DNA from: Sphingomonas sp. Mn802worker
GTDB lineage: Bacteria; Pseudomonadota; Alphaproteobacteria; Sphingomonadales; Sphingomonadaceae
Direction: 5' to 3'
Assembly (NCBI RefSeq): GCF_000382485.1
Contig: NZ_AORY01000014.1
Location: 105,360 to 169,359, forward strand
DNA length: 64,000 nt
In this document: piece by piece, positions 1 to 9,211 of the stretch
Layout of the letters: each line of letters begins with the position of its first letter
Numbering within the stretch: position 1 is the first letter of the stretch
Position numbers and translations under genes: made by a program
Notes under the pieces: model-generated
Database searches by the model: none
Seen by the model: only the letters and a program-made list of their open reading frames with translations
Told to the model about the DNA's origin: nothing

Positions 1-68
1 TCGCGTACGGCTATCGCTTCTATTCCTACGGCGACGCATCGTTGTTGTTGCCGGAGGTCGCCGCATGA
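1..68 (+). CDS. queA: QueA, tRNA preQ1(34) S-adenosylmethionine ribosyltransferase-isomerase, C-terminal end only
   Basis: Only the last 21 codons are inside the window, in the frame that begins at base 3. They read AYGYRFYSYGDASLLLPEVA and then A and TGA. The GYRFxSYGDASLL ending is the conserved C-terminus of QueA, which adds the epoxyqueuosine ring precursor from S-adenosylmethionine to preQ1 at tRNA position 34. The stop overlaps the start of the EF-hand gene by four bases (ATGA), and tgt, the preceding enzyme of the same pathway, follows two genes later. This context strongly supports the call despite the short fragment. Confidence 0.85.
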   Translation, partial: AYGYRFYSYGDASLLLPEVAA

Positions 69-580
69 TCGCGGCGCTGCTCGCGCTGGCGTTACAAGCG
101 CCCGAGGCGGGCGACGTCGTCGTCCGCGCGCCGCTGCCCGGCACGCCGCAGACGCCCGCGACGATGGTGGTCGAGCCGGTGGCGATGATGATCGCGACTT
201 TCGACACCGACGGCGACGGCTTCGTCGACCGGGCAGAGCTTCAGGCGGGCGTGCAGCATTCGTTCGAGGTGATCGACACCGCAAAGACGGGCTACCTGCG
301 CTACATCGCCTTCGCCGACTGGGCCGAGCGCTGGCTCGGCGACCGCAACGCGCTGCCAAGCCCGTTCGAGGTCGATCGAAATCAGGACGATCAGATCTCG
401 CTCGACGAGTTGCAGGACCATTTCTCGCGGCTGTTCGCGCGCTACGACAAGAACGGCGATCACCGGATCAGCCGCGCCGAACTGGTCACATATCGCACGG
501 GACCGATCGACGCCAAGGGGCCGACTGCCGGACGACCGATGCCCAAACCCGCGCCTCCGCCTGAAAAGAAGCGCCGGTGA
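65..580 (+). CDS. EF-hand calcium-binding protein, probably exported
   Basis: A 171-residue protein with three EF-hand-like loops: [13 protein letters not shown] at about residues 48-60, [13 protein letters not shown] at about 102-114 and [13 protein letters not shown] at about 128-140. Each has the Asp-rich DxDxDG-type ligand pattern for calcium. The N-terminus ([12 protein letters not shown]) is hydrophobic and resembles a short signal peptide, and the C-terminus is rich in Pro, Lys and Arg. Its start overlaps the queA stop (ATGA) and its stop overlaps the tgt start (GTGA), so it is translationally coupled inside a queuosine operon. No direct link between calcium and queuosine is known to me; the precise role is unknown. 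Confidence 0.85.
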   Translation: MIAALLALALQAPEAGDVVVRAPLPGTPQTPATMVVEPVAMMIATFDTDGDGFVDRAELQAGVQHSFEVIDTAKTGYLRYIAFADWAERWLGDRNALPSPFEVDRNQDDQISLDELQDHFSRLFARYDKNGDHRISRAELVTYRTGPIDAKGPTAGRPMPKPAPPPEKKRR

Positions 581-1725
581 CCCGCTTCGCCTTCACGATC
601 GCCGCGAACGACGGACGCGCCCGCACCGGCGAGATCGCAATGGAGCGCGGCGTCATCCGCACGCCCGCGTTCATGCCGGTCGGCACCGCTGCGACGGTCA
701 AGGCGATGAAGCCCGCCGATGTGCGCGCGGCGGGCGCCGACATCATCCTCGGCAATACCTACCATCTGATGCTGCGCCCGGGCGCCGAGCGCGTCGCGCG
801 GCTGGGCGGGTTGCACGCCTTCATGGCGTGGGATCGACCGATCCTGACCGACTCGGGCGGCTATCAGGTGATGAGCCTGTCCGAGCTGACCAAGCGCTCG
901 GAGGAGGGCGTCGCGTTCCGCTCGCATCTCGACGGATCGCGCCACCTCATCACGCCCGAGCGCTCGATCGAGATCCAGCGTCTGCTCGGCAGCAACATCA
1001 CGATGGCGTTCGACGAACTGGTGCCGACGACCTCGACGCGCGAGGTGCAGGCTGCGGCAATGGAGCGGTCGATGCGCTGGGCGAAGCGCAGCCGTGACGC
1101 ATTTGATGGGCGCGACGGCGCCGGCGGCGAGGCGCACGCCAAGCATAACGCGATCTTCGGCATCCAGCAGGGCGCGCTTGACGAGGGGCTCCGCCGCGCT
1201 TCCGCCGACGCGCTGGTCGACATCGGCTTCGACGGCTACGCCATCGGTGGTTTGGCGGTGGGTGAGGGGCAGGAGGCGATGTTCGCCTGCCTCGACTACG
1301 CGCCCGCGCAATTGCCCGCCGATCGTCCGCGCTACCTGATGGGGGTGGGCAAGCCTGACGACATCGTCGGCGCGGTTGAGCGCGGGGTCGACATGTTCGA
1401 TTGCGTGCTTCCCACGCGCTCTGGCCGCACCGGGCAGGCGTTTACGCGCACCGGGCCGCTCAACATTCGCAACGCGCGCTTCGCCGAGGATCAGGGACCG
1501 CTCGACCCGACTTGCGCGTGCCCTGTCTGTGCCACGTGGAGCCGCGCCTATCTGCACCATCTGGTGCGTGCGGGCGAAATGCTTGGCGCGATGTTGATGA
1601 CCGAGCATAACATCTTCTTCTATCAGGCGCTGATGGCCGATCTGCGCGCCGCGATCGCTGCGGGCACGCTCTCGGACTTTGCGGGCGATTTCCGCGCGCG
1701 CTACGGCCGCGGCAAGGGAGAATGA
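577..1725 (+). CDS. tgt: Queuine tRNA-ribosyltransferase (tRNA-guanine transglycosylase)
   Basis: A 382-residue protein of normal length for bacterial Tgt, which swaps guanine-34 for preQ1 in tRNAs with GUN anticodons. Visible family marks are [10 protein letters not shown] with the catalytic-pocket Asp, the IGGLAVGE segment, [10 protein letters not shown], and the zinc site CACPVC followed by HH (C-x-C-x2-C, about residues 312-330). It starts with GTG at 577, overlapping the stop of the EF-hand gene by four bases. With queA just upstream this is a queuosine biosynthesis operon. Confidence 0.97.
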   Translation: MTRFAFTIAANDGRARTGEIAMERGVIRTPAFMPVGTAATVKAMKPADVRAAGADIILGNTYHLMLRPGAERVARLGGLHAFMAWDRPILTDSGGYQVMSLSELTKRSEEGVAFRSHLDGSRHLITPERSIEIQRLLGSNITMAFDELVPTTSTREVQAAAMERSMRWAKRSRDAFDGRDGAGGEAHAKHNAIFGIQQGALDEGLRRASADALVDIGFDGYAIGGLAVGEGQEAMFACLDYAPAQLPADRPRYLMGVGKPDDIVGAVERGVDMFDCVLPTRSGRTGQAFTRTGPLNIRNARFAEDQGPLDPTCACPVCATWSRAYLHHLVRAGEMLGAMLMTEHNIFFYQALMADLRAAIAAGTLSDFAGDFRARYGRGKGE

Positions 1726-1727
1726 CG

Positions 1728-1916
1728 ATGAGCGACGAGCCGAACGAGATCCTCGAAGCCGCCAAGGCCGCAAAGGCGCACAAGGACGCCGGCGCCGATA
1801 AGGCGAAGGCGAGCGATAAGGCGCGCCGCTGGCAGCTTGGCAGCATCGTCGGGGTCGGCATCGGCTCGGCCGCGGTCGCCGCTGCATTGCTGTTCGCCAA
1901 CGGCAAGAAGCGCTGA
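1728..1916 (+). CDS. Small single-pass membrane protein of unknown function
   Basis: About 62 residues: a charged, Ala/Lys-rich N-terminal half (EAAKAAKAHKDAGADKAKAS), one transmembrane helix (about residues 39-57, SIVGVGIGSAAVAAALLFA) and a short basic tail. An ATG at 1722 overlaps the tgt stop, but the GGGAG at 1715-1719 has better spacing to the ATG at 1728, so I chose the latter. It is coupled to tgt and probably made from the same transcript. I do not recognise a family. Confidence 0.7.
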   Translation: MSDEPNEILEAAKAAKAHKDAGADKAKASDKARRWQLGSIVGVGIGSAAVAAALLFANGKKR

Positions 1917-2030
1917 CCATCCGCGACCCTGGCCGCGCGCCGCTAGCGGTTCGGCAAGGATTGCTGCGCTAAGGCGTGCATTGCCCTGCGGGACTGCAGG
2001 TCATGGCACGGAGCAGGCGCGATCATCGGC

Positions 2031-3140
2031 ATGGCGAGGCGAACGGGACCGGGTACCGCTTTGGTGCGGTTGCGTCAGGTGCGCGTGTCGTGGGCGATCG
2101 TCGCGGCGCTCGTCATCCTGCTCGCCTCCGCGCTGGCGGTGCAGGGCATGCTGCGTGTCGTGGGGGAGGGGCTGACCCGGCGGGGAGGGGCCGTCATCAG
2201 CGTGCCGGTCCCCGGTCGCGCCCAATCGTCGGCCGGTCGCGCACAAGCCGCCGCCGACCCGGTCTACGCCTCTCCCGCTGCCGGCGCGACCGGAACGATC
2301 GCGCTGCCGCCCGTGCCGCTCGCCTTTGCGCGATTATCCGCCAACAACGGCTCGGTGGTCGCCGCACGACCATTCTCCACTGTGGCAGCAACTGCGGTCG
2401 ATCGCGGCCGCGCGCTCGAATGCCTGACCGCGGCGATCTATTACGAGGCAGCGTCGGAGCCCGATGACGGCCAGCGTGCGGTCGCGCAGGTGATCCTCAA
2501 CCGTGCGCGCCACCCCGCCTTTCCCGCCACGGTCTGCGGCGTGGTCTATCAGGGGTCGGAGCGGCGTTCGTGCCAGTTCAGCTTCGCCTGCGACGGCGCA
2601 ATGGCGCGGGTGCCGTCGCCGTCCGGCTGGGCACGGGCGGCGCGCGTCGCGGCGGCGGCACTTGGCGGCTACGTCTTCGCGCCCGTGGGGCTCGCGACCC
2701 ATTATCACACCTATGCGGTCACCCCGGCGTGGAACCGCACGCTGGTGATGACCGACGCGGTCGGCGCGCACTTCTTCCATCGCTGGAAAGGATTTTGGGG
2801 CACCGCCGGCGCGTTCGTCCAGCGCTACGTGGGCCATGAGCCGGTACCAGGTCCGCACCACATGGTCGATCCGATGATCCCGACGCCGATCGTCGCCGCA
2901 AGTCAGGCGATCGTCGCACCCGCACCCACGAGCGGAGTGACGGCTCCGATACCGACTGCCACGCCGACGCGCGCCCCCGCCGCTGACCGCAAGATTACGC
3001 CGGCGACCGACATGCAGCCACGTCACGCGAACAGCGGCGATGCCATTGCACCGCCGCCATCTGTTGCCGCACCGAAGCCCAACCTGCCCGAGTCGCAGGT
3101 GCTCGATCGCTGGAAGGACTCGGGCAAGCCGCTCAGATAA
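2031..3140 (+). CDS. Cell wall hydrolase, SleB family
   Basis: A 369-residue protein with one N-terminal transmembrane or signal-anchor helix (about residues 19-37, VSWAIVAALVILLASALAV). The SleB/hydrolase_2 domain at about residues 125-235 contains CLTAAIYYEAASEPDDGQ, VAQVILNRARHPAFP, CGVVYQG and CQFSFACDG, with the glutamate of YYEA being the usual catalytic residue in this amidase/transglycosylase family. THYHTYAVTPAWNRTL closes the domain. The last 110 residues are a Pro/Ala-rich tail without recognisable structure. It should act on peptidoglycan in the periplasm. Confidence 0.9.
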   Translation: MARRTGPGTALVRLRQVRVSWAIVAALVILLASALAVQGMLRVVGEGLTRRGGAVISVPVPGRAQSSAGRAQAAADPVYASPAAGATGTIALPPVPLAFARLSANNGSVVAARPFSTVAATAVDRGRALECLTAAIYYEAASEPDDGQRAVAQVILNRARHPAFPATVCGVVYQGSERRSCQFSFACDGAMARVPSPSGWARAARVAAAALGGYVFAPVGLATHYHTYAVTPAWNRTLVMTDAVGAHFFHRWKGFWGTAGAFVQRYVGHEPVPGPHHMVDPMIPTPIVAASQAIVAPAPTSGVTAPIPTATPTRAPAADRKITPATDMQPRHANSGDAIAPPPSVAAPKPNLPESQVLDRWKDSGKPLR

Positions 3141-3146
3141 CGTGCT

Positions 3147-3560
3147 TCAACGGCAGCGCACGTTGTTCCTGTCGACCGACTGACCCAGCGCCGCGCCACC
3201 CGCACCGCCGAGCAGCGCGCCGAGTAGGCCCGACCCGCCCGGCGCGATCGCTGAGCCGAGCACGCCGCCCGCCAAACCGCCCACGATCAACCCGGTCGTG
3301 CCATCGTTGCGGCGGCAGTAATAACGTCCGTCACGCCCGGCATATACGCGGTCGCGGCGGCTCAGCCGACGCTCGCGGTAGCTCGGATCGTCGCGGTAAT
3401 AACGATCGGCGTAATAGCCGTTATACGCCGGATCGGGCCGGTTGTAATCGTACGCGCCATAGCCGTTATAGCCGGCGTAGCGCGGGCCGGGGCCGTAATC
3501 GCCTGCGCAACCCGCCACCAGCATTGCGGCGCCGAGCGCCATCACCGTCATCTTCATCAT
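3147..3560 (-). CDS. Glycine-zipper 2TM-type outer membrane lipoprotein
   Basis: A 137-residue protein with a lipoprotein signal peptide and lipobox (LVAGC, Cys at about residue 18). A Tyr/Asn/Gly-rich linker follows with many YNGY and RYYR repeats. The C-terminal glycine zipper (TGLIVGGLAGGVLGSAIA and LLGALLGGAGGAALG) is typical of the SlyB/Rick_17kDa_Anti families that sit in the outer membrane. Function in this organism is not known. It is transcribed towards the convergent hydrolase gene. Confidence 0.85.
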   Translation of the reverse strand: MMKMTVMALGAAMLVAGCAGDYGPGPRYAGYNGYGAYDYNRPDPAYNGYYADRYYRDDPSYRERRLSRRDRVYAGRDGRYYCRRNDGTTGLIVGGLAGGVLGSAIAPGGSGLLGALLGGAGGAALGQSVDRNNVRCR

Positions 3561-3656
3561 CCGCCTCCTTGAACCAAGTGACGGAGGCGAAATGAACGAC
3601 CTGGGCGACGGGTTGCATTTTACGCGATGAGCAAAGTCTGCATCCCTGCCGCCCGT

Positions 3657-5936
3657 TTATCGTGCGATCCCGCCCGCCGCCAGCACCGCCAGCGTCATCA
3701 GGTCGCCCGCGGTCGACGTCATCGGCGCGATCTGCACCGGCTTCTCCATTCCGATCAGCATCGGGCCGATCATGTCGTCGCCGCCCAGTTCGCGCAGCAG
3801 CTTGGCCGAGATGTTGGCCGATTGCAGCCCCGGCATGACCAGGATGTTGGCCGGTCCCGACAGGCGCGCGAACGGATAGTTCGCCTGCTGCTTGGGATTG
3901 AGCGCCACGTCGGGCGACATTTCGCCCTCATATTCGAAGCCGACCTGCCGCCCGTCGAGCACGGTCACCGCCTGGCGGATGTTGTCGAGGAACGAACCCT
4001 CGGGCGTACCAAAGGTCGAGTAGCTCAGGAACGCGACACGCGGTTCGTGGCCCATCCGGCGCGCGACCGCGGCGGTCTGCTCCGCGATGTCGGCCAGCTC
4101 CTCCGCGCTCGGGCGTTCGTTGACGGTCGTGTCGGCGATGAAGATCGTGTGGCTCTGCCCGACCAGCACGTGGATGCCGAACGGGGTGCGATCGGGCTTG
4201 GGATCGATCACGCGGCGCACCTCGCGGTAGCTTTGCGCGAAGGTGCGCGTGATGCCGGTGATCATCGCATCCGCCTCGCCCAGTTGCAGCAACACCGCGC
4301 CGAAGGTGTTACGATCCTGGTTGATCATCCGCTCGCAGTCGCGGCGCAGGAAGCCGCGGCGTTGCAGCCGACCGTAGAGGAAGTCGACCATCCGCGGCAC
4401 CAGCGGCGACTTGCGGCTGTTGTGGACCTCATATTCTTCGGGGTGCGTGATGCCCAAGGCAGCGAGACGGTCGTGCACGTCGTCGCGCCCGACCAGCACC
4501 GGGGTGCCGTAGCCGCCTTCCTTGAATGCGATGGCGGCGCGCAGCACGACTTCTTCCTCACCTTCGGCGAAGATCACGCGCTTGGGATGCGCACGCGCGC
4601 CCTCGTAGGCGAGGCTCAGCACCGACGTGGTCGGGTTCAATCGCGCGCGCAGCGACTGGCGATACGCATCGATGTCGAGGATCGGCTTGGTCGACACGCC
4701 CGAATCCATCGCTGCCTTGGCAACCGCGACCGACACTTCCTCCATCAACCGCGGATCGAACGGCGCGGGGATGATATATTCGGGGCCGAAGCTGTGCTGG
4801 ACGCCGTAGGCCGCGGCGACTTCCTCCGGCACGCGCTGCCGCGCCAGTTCGGCGATGGCGTTGGCGGCGGCGATCTTCATCTCGTCGTTGATCGCGGACG
4901 CACGCACGTCGAGCGCGCCGCGAAAGATGAAGGGGAAGCCAAGCACGTTGTTGACCTGGTTCGGATAATCCGACCGCCCGGTGGCGATGATCGCGTCGGG
5001 ACGCGCAGCGCGCGCCTGCTCGGGGCGGATTTCTGGCTCCGGGTTCGCCATCGCGAAGATGATCGGCGCCTTGGCCATGTCCTTGACCATCTCGGGCTTG
5101 AGCGCGCCCGCCGCCGACAACCCCAGGAACACGTCAGCACCCGCCAGCGCCTCGGTCAGCGTGCGCCGGTCAGTCGCGACCGCGTGCGTCGACTGCCACT
5201 GGTTCACGCCTTCGCGCCCCTGGTAGATCACGCCGGTGCGGTCGCAGATGATGACGTTCTCCTGCCTGACACCCATCGCCTTGATCAGGTCGGTGCAGGC
5301 GAGCGCCGCCGCGCCTGCGCCGTTCACGACGACCTTGATCTCGGACAGCTTGCGCCCGGTCAGCAGGCACGCGTTGATGAGCCCCGCGGCGCAGATGATC
5401 GCGGTGCCATGCTGGTCGTCGTGGAAGACGGGAATGTTCATCCGCTCGCGCAATGTCTGCTCGATGATGAAGCACTCGGGCGCCTTGATATCCTCAAGGT
5501 TGATGCCGCCGAAGCTCGGCTCCAGCAACGCGACCGCGTTGACGAAGGCGTCGACGTCCTCGGTCGCCAGTTCCAGATCGATCGAGTCGACGTCGGCGAA
5601 GCGCTTGAAGAGCACCGCCTTCCCTTCCATCACCGGCTTGGACGCGAGCGCGCCGAGGTTGCCGAGCCCGAGGATCGCGGTGCCGTTGGAGATCACCGCG
5701 ACCAGATTGCCCTTGGCGGTGTAATCGTAGGCAGTGGCGGGGTCCTCCGCGATCGCGCGCACCGGCACCGCGACGCCCGGTGAGTAGGCCAGCGCCAGAT
5801 CGCGCTGCGTCGCCATCGGCTTCGACGCGATGATCTCGATCTTGCCCGGCCGCCCTTCCGAGTGGAACAGCAGCGCCTCGCGCTCCGAAAACTGGTCGTT
5901 GCTCACTTCTTCGGCGGGGGTGCGCGGATCGGTCAT
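3657..5936 (-). CDS. maeB: NADP-dependent malic enzyme with C-terminal phosphotransacetylase-like domain
   Basis: About 759 residues. The first ~430 are malic enzyme: AYSPGVAVPV, the GNLGALASKPVMEGK segment, the metal-binding HDDQHGTA region and the nucleotide-binding VVNGAGAAALA. The rest (about 430-759) is a phosphate acetyl/butyryltransferase-like domain (YEGARAHPKRVIFAEGEE, GMEKPVQIAP). This two-domain form is the standard alphaproteobacterial MaeB, which converts malate to pyruvate, CO2 and NADPH; the second domain is generally regulatory. An upstream ATG at 5966 is possible, but the one at 5936 has an AAGGG at suitable distance and gives the familiar start MTDPRTPAEEVSNDQFS. Confidence 0.95.
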   Translation of the reverse strand: MTDPRTPAEEVSNDQFSEREALLFHSEGRPGKIEIIASKPMATQRDLALAYSPGVAVPVRAIAEDPATAYDYTAKGNLVAVISNGTAILGLGNLGALASKPVMEGKAVLFKRFADVDSIDLELATEDVDAFVNAVALLEPSFGGINLEDIKAPECFIIEQTLRERMNIPVFHDDQHGTAIICAAGLINACLLTGRKLSEIKVVVNGAGAAALACTDLIKAMGVRQENVIICDRTGVIYQGREGVNQWQSTHAVATDRRTLTEALAGADVFLGLSAAGALKPEMVKDMAKAPIIFAMANPEPEIRPEQARAARPDAIIATGRSDYPNQVNNVLGFPFIFRGALDVRASAINDEMKIAAANAIAELARQRVPEEVAAAYGVQHSFGPEYIIPAPFDPRLMEEVSVAVAKAAMDSGVSTKPILDIDAYRQSLRARLNPTTSVLSLAYEGARAHPKRVIFAEGEEEVVLRAAIAFKEGGYGTPVLVGRDDVHDRLAALGITHPEEYEVHNSRKSPLVPRMVDFLYGRLQRRGFLRRDCERMINQDRNTFGAVLLQLGEADAMITGITRTFAQSYREVRRVIDPKPDRTPFGIHVLVGQSHTIFIADTTVNERPSAEELADIAEQTAAVARRMGHEPRVAFLSYSTFGTPEGSFLDNIRQAVTVLDGRQVGFEYEGEMSPDVALNPKQQANYPFARLSGPANILVMPGLQSANISAKLLRELGGDDMIGPMLIGMEKPVQIAPMTSTAGDLMTLAVLAAGGIAR

Positions 5937-5975
5937 GCCGCTGCCCTTACGGAAAGGTGGCCGCAATGTGAACCG

Positions 5976-6467
5976 CTACCAGACGCCCGCCACACGCCGC
6001 TCGTGATCGAGCAGGAAACGCTTGGTTTCTAACCCGCCTGCGAACCCGGTCAGCGCGCCGTTCGCTCCCACGACCCGGTGGCATGGCGCGACGATCGACA
6101 GCGGATTGCGCCCGTTCGCCGCGCCCACCGCGCGCGTGGCGGAAGGGCGGCCGATCGCACGCGCGATCTCGGCGTAGCTGCGCGTCCCGGCGAATGGAAT
6201 GTCGGCGAGCGCCAGCCACACGTCGCGCTGGAACGGCGTGCCCTGCGGGTCGAGCGGCAGGTCGAACGTGGTGCGCGTGCCGGCGAAATACTCGCTGAGC
6301 TGCGCAGTAGCCGCGGTGAGCACCGGATGATCGTCGCGCTCGCTCGCCTCGCCAAGCCGCACCCGGTCGGGGGCCTCGTCCGGCCACAGGATCGCGACCA
6401 GCCCCGCGTCGGAGGCGACCAGCGTCAATGCACCGATCGGGGAGGGCAGGGACGTGCGGTACAGCAT
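5976..6467 (-). CDS. ogt: Methylated-DNA--protein-cysteine S-methyltransferase
   Basis: A 163-residue suicide DNA repair protein that transfers the methyl group of O6-methylguanine to its own cysteine. The active-site motif is PCHRVVG. The helix-turn-helix with the arginine finger (YAEIARAIGRPSATRAVGAANGRN, here abbreviated to the part around RAVGAA) precedes it, and GFAGGLETKRFLLDHE is the usual C-terminus. I chose the ATG at 6467 (MLYRTSLPSP), which matches the family N-terminus; a longer start at 6503 is possible. It lies between maeB on the same strand and mutS, which is transcribed divergently. Confidence 0.95.
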   Translation of the reverse strand: MLYRTSLPSPIGALTLVASDAGLVAILWPDEAPDRVRLGEASERDDHPVLTAATAQLSEYFAGTRTTFDLPLDPQGTPFQRDVWLALADIPFAGTRSYAEIARAIGRPSATRAVGAANGRNPLSIVAPCHRVVGANGALTGFAGGLETKRFLLDHERRVAGVW

Positions 6468-6567
6468 GGCGACGGCGGCTCCCGATGGCGACGGCGTGAG
6501 CATAGCGCCTACCGCCCGGCACTGACACGCCTTTCGCCGCCGCGCGCGCTTCTGTATCGCGCCCGCG

Positions 6568-9168
6568 ATGGCGAGCCCTTCAACCCCGACCCCGATGATG
6601 GCGCAATATCTGGCGCTGAAGGCGGAGGCGGCGGATTGCCTGCTGTTCTATCGCATGGGCGACTTCTTCGAGCTGTTCTTCGACGACGCGCGCGTGGCTG
6701 CACAGGTGCTCGACATCGCGCTAACCGCGCGCGGCGAGCACGAGGGCGAGAAGATCCCGATGTGCGGCGTGCCGGTCCACGCCGCGACCGCGTACCTGCA
6801 ACGCCTGATCAAGGCCGGGCACCGCGTCGCCATCGCCGAGCAGACCGAGACGCCCGAGGCGGCGCGTAAGGCGCGGGGGTCGAAGGCGCTGGTCGGCCGC
6901 GCGATCGTCCGCTTCGTCACCGCCGGTACCTTGACCGAGGAAGCATTGCTCGACGCGCGCGCGGCGAACTGGTGCGCCGCCATCGGAGAGGTAAACGGCG
7001 CGGTCGCAATCGCCGCCGCCGACGTCTCGACCGGACGCTTCGTGGTAATGGAGACCAATGCGGGCGGCATGGGTGCCGAGCTCGCGCGGCTGGGCGCGGC
7101 CGAGGTCGTCGCGTGCGAGGGCGCGGACCATCCCGCCAGCGTGTGGCGCCCGCGCGCCGACTTCGACAGCGCGGGCGGCGAGGCGCGGTTGAAGCGGCTC
7201 TACGGCGTCGCGACGCTCGATGGCTTCGGCCAGTTCTCGCGCGCCGCGCTGTCGGCGGCGGGCGCGCTCGTCGCCTATCTGGAGCACAACGCCAAGGGCG
7301 CGCTGCCCTTCCTGCGCCCACCCGCGCTGTCGGCTGCCGCCGAGGCGATGGCGATCGACGCCGCCACGCGCGAGAGCCTTGAGCTGACCTGCACGGTCAC
7401 GGGCCAGCGCAAGGGCAGCCTGCTCGACGCGGTCGATCGCACCGTGACGGGTGCCGGCGCGCGGTTGCTCAGCGAGGACATCGCCGCGCCGCTGATGGAC
7501 CTGGGCGCGATCGAGGCGCGGCAGGCGCTCGTCGCGCTGTTCCACGACGACGAAGGCTTGCGCGAGCGGTTGCGCGGCGCCTTGCGCGCGCTCCCCGACG
7601 TGGGCCGCGCGCTCGGACGGCTGGCGGCGGGGCGAGGCGGCCCGCGCGATCTGGGACAACTCCGCGACGGTCTCGACGGCGCATGGCACCTCGCCGAACT
7701 GCTCGGCCGCGTCGAGCCCGCGCCCGCGCTCCTCGCCGACACCCTGCCGCGCCTGCGCGGCCACGGCACCCTGATCGACCTGCTCAAGCGGGCGCTGGTG
7801 CCCGCACCCCCGATCGAGGCGAGCGACGGCGGCTATATCGCCGCGGGCTACGACGCCGCGCTCGACGACCTGCGCGATGCTGGCGCCGGCGGCCGCCGCG
7901 CGATCGCGGCGCTGGAGGCGAAATACCGCGCCGACACCGGTGTTTCCGCGCTCAAGATCAAGCACAACGGCGTGCTTGGCTATCATATCGAGGTGCCCGC
8001 GCGCGCCGCCGATCCGCTGATGCGCGCGGACTCGGGTTTTACCCACCGCCAGACGATGGCGGGCGCGATCCGCTTCAACGCGCCCGATCTGCACGAGGTC
8101 GCGTCCCGCGTAACGCAAGCCGGCGCGCACGCGCTGACCGCCGAGGCGGCGCATCTTGAGGAACTGACGCAAACCGCGCTCGCCGCGCGCGAGAACATCG
8201 CCGCGACCGCAGACGCGCTCGCGCGGCTGGACGTCGCCGCGGGCCTCGCCGAGCGCGCGGTTGAAGGTCATTGGACACGCCCGCAGATGGTCGAGCAACC
8301 CTGCTTCGAGGTCGCGGGCGGGCGTCACCCGGTGGTCGAGCGCGCGCTGGCGACATCGGGCGACCGCTTCGTCGCCAACGACTGCCGCCTGTCGGAGGCG
8401 AACCGCCTGTGGCTCGTCACCGGACCGAACATGGGCGGCAAGTCGACGTTCCTGCGGCAGAACGCACTGATTGCGGTGCTCGCGCAGGCGGGCAGCTACG
8501 TGCCGGCGGAACGCGCCACGATCGGCCTCGTCGATCGCCTGTTCAGCCGCGTCGGCGCGTCGGACAATCTCGCGCGCGGCCGCTCGACGTTCATGGTGGA
8601 GATGGTCGAGACCGCGGCGATCCTCGCGCAGGCGACGGCGCAAAGCTTCGTCATCCTCGACGAGGTCGGGCGCGGCACGTCGACCTATGACGGGCTGGCG
8701 ATCGCCTGGGCGGTGGTGGAGGCGATCCATGAGGACAACCGCTGCCGCTGCCTGTTCGCGACGCACTATCACGAGCTGACGCGGTTGGCCGAACGCTGCG
8801 ATGCGCTCTCGCTCCATCACGTCCGCGCGCGCGAATGGAAGGGCGATCTGGTGCTGCTGCACGAGGTGGCGGAAGGGCCGGCGGATCGCAGCTACGGCCT
8901 CGCGGTCGCGCGACTGGCGGGCATGTCGCCCGGCACCGTCGCGCGTGCGAAGTCGGTGCTCGCCAAGCTCGAGGCCGGACGCGCGAAGACCGGCGGGCTC
9001 GCCGCCGGGCTCGACGACCTGCCGCTGTTCGCCGCCGCCGCGCAGGCCGAGGAGGCGCAGTGCGACGCGATCCGCGCCGAGGTCGAGGCGATCGACGTCG
9101 ACGCGCTCACCCCGCGCGAAGCGCTCGACACGCTCTACCGGCTGAAGGCGCTCGCGCGCGAGGGCTGA
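6568..9168 (+). CDS. mutS: DNA mismatch repair protein MutS
   Basis: An 866-residue protein of usual MutS length. The N-terminal mismatch-recognition motif is seen in CLLFYRMGDFFELFFDDA (the Phe-x-Glu that stacks on the mismatched base is here FEL, about residues 29-47). The ATPase has Walker A GPNMGGKST (about residue 620) and Walker B FVILDEVGRGTSTYDG, followed by FATHYHELT. The gene is followed 43 bases later by glnD, an arrangement common in sphingomonads. Confidence 0.98.
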   Translation: MASPSTPTPMMAQYLALKAEAADCLLFYRMGDFFELFFDDARVAAQVLDIALTARGEHEGEKIPMCGVPVHAATAYLQRLIKAGHRVAIAEQTETPEAARKARGSKALVGRAIVRFVTAGTLTEEALLDARAANWCAAIGEVNGAVAIAAADVSTGRFVVMETNAGGMGAELARLGAAEVVACEGADHPASVWRPRADFDSAGGEARLKRLYGVATLDGFGQFSRAALSAAGALVAYLEHNAKGALPFLRPPALSAAAEAMAIDAATRESLELTCTVTGQRKGSLLDAVDRTVTGAGARLLSEDIAAPLMDLGAIEARQALVALFHDDEGLRERLRGALRALPDVGRALGRLAAGRGGPRDLGQLRDGLDGAWHLAELLGRVEPAPALLADTLPRLRGHGTLIDLLKRALVPAPPIEASDGGYIAAGYDAALDDLRDAGAGGRRAIAALEAKYRADTGVSALKIKHNGVLGYHIEVPARAADPLMRADSGFTHRQTMAGAIRFNAPDLHEVASRVTQAGAHALTAEAAHLEELTQTALAARENIAATADALARLDVAAGLAERAVEGHWTRPQMVEQPCFEVAGGRHPVVERALATSGDRFVANDCRLSEANRLWLVTGPNMGGKSTFLRQNALIAVLAQAGSYVPAERATIGLVDRLFSRVGASDNLARGRSTFMVEMVETAAILAQATAQSFVILDEVGRGTSTYDGLAIAWAVVEAIHEDNRCRCLFATHYHELTRLAERCDALSLHHVRAREWKGDLVLLHEVAEGPADRSYGLAVARLAGMSPGTVARAKSVLAKLEAGRAKTGGLAAGLDDLPLFAAAAQAEEAQCDAIRAEVEAIDVDALTPREALDTLYRLKALAREG

Positions 9169-9211
9169 CGCGGGGCTCCCCATCGCGGTCGCGCGCGCTT
9201 ATGTCTGCGCA

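Noticed and set aside
3627..5783. Long open frame opposite maeB (718 codons)
   Set aside because: Arg/His/Asp-rich shadow translation of a clear malic enzyme gene; such antisense frames are common at this GC content.
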